A DNA stretch of 64,000 bases, taken from Bacteroidales bacterium (lineage in GTDB: Bacteria > Bacteroidota > Bacteroidia > Bacteroidales > VadinHA17). Both the position numbers and the translations under genes were made by a program. The notes under the pieces are model-generated. The model saw only the letters and a program-made list of their open reading frames with translations, searched no databases and had not been told where the DNA came from. The DNA lies in the NCBI GenBank assembly GCA_003141895.1, contig PLNT01000016.1, positions 62,001 to 126,000 on the forward strand, given 5' to 3'. This document shows positions 63,915 to 64,000 of this stretch, piece by piece (within the stretch, counting starts at the first letter, position 1; each line of letters starts with the position of its first letter).

Positions 63915-63955
63915 CCCCCATCCCAACCTTCCCCAGATGGGGGAAGGAGTGGTTG
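63912..63955. repeat. Left half of a C/G-rich palindromic repeat after uxaC
   Basis: TAACCCCCATCCCAACCTTC and CCCAGATGGGGGAAGGAG match the left half of the copies at 13657 and 44982. It starts within the uxaC stop codon. No right half is visible before the window ends. Confidence 0.7.
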
Positions 63956-64000
63956 ATGATAAAAGATATTTTTATAGACAAAATAGAATAAAAGTCCCTC

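Overview
The window is AT-rich chromosomal DNA of a member of the Bacteroidota, most likely class Bacteroidia. The evidence is a SusC/SusD pair, several N-terminal lipoboxes on outer-surface proteins, repeated -7 boxes of the Bacteroidota form TAnnTTTG, a DUF4251 lipoprotein, and a uronate route of kduI, kduD and uxaC. I see no rRNA, tRNA, CRISPR array, phage module, integrase or transposase.

Layout. 1-16 kb is mixed housekeeping and envelope genes: an mltG fragment cut by the window edge, a half-size TauE, a PIG-L deacetylase, ssb with a strong terminator, a double-SIS MurQ/GckR-type protein, a porin, iorBA, a nitroreductase, a TonB-like protein, an SRAP/YedK protein and a serine hydrolase. 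16-27 kb holds an ankyrin-barrel protein, small lipoproteins, and a SusC/SusD pair followed by a 1100-residue VCBS/ASPIC lipoprotein. 28-30 kb is an OmpR-type two-component system.

30.8-49.1 kb is the most unusual part: twelve consecutive plus-strand genes. They encode three CRTAC1-type (FG-GAP/ASPIC) proteins, a propeller protein with one CXXCH, a YVTN propeller fused to a cytochrome c region (three CXXCH in all), a Reg_prop propeller, a RidA-fold protein with a chorismatase-like GTAS motif, two solute-binding proteins with no ABC transporter nearby, a DAHP synthase, an asparagine-synthase-like enzyme without the N-terminal Cys, and an overlapping radical SAM enzyme. I infer a secreted, heme-containing redox system coupled to cytoplasmic synthesis of a small molecule, possibly aromatic or amidated. 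The product is unknown and no described pathway is matched.

50.1-54.8 kb is a sulfur-handling locus: two YeeE/YedE halves, rhodanese-like proteins of which only one module keeps its catalytic Cys, and a YD-repeat-like lipoprotein. 55-57.7 kb has UPF0316, an alpha/beta hydrolase and a multi-pass membrane protein. 57.8-63.9 kb is a uronate/pectin-type carbohydrate locus: kduD, kduI, GH5, GH88/105 and the divergent uxaC.

Intergenic DNA is rich in repeats. One family is C/G-rich palindromes ending in TTACCCCCTT/AAGGGGGTAA. Another is nested inverted elements carrying GGAGATTCCTC/GAATGACA-type or AGATTGCTTCG-type arms. There are also many short tandem words such as CAGGCA, CACAGAG, ATCTGCG, CGATAAA and CACCAAG. 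Two of these reach into apparent or real coding sequence.
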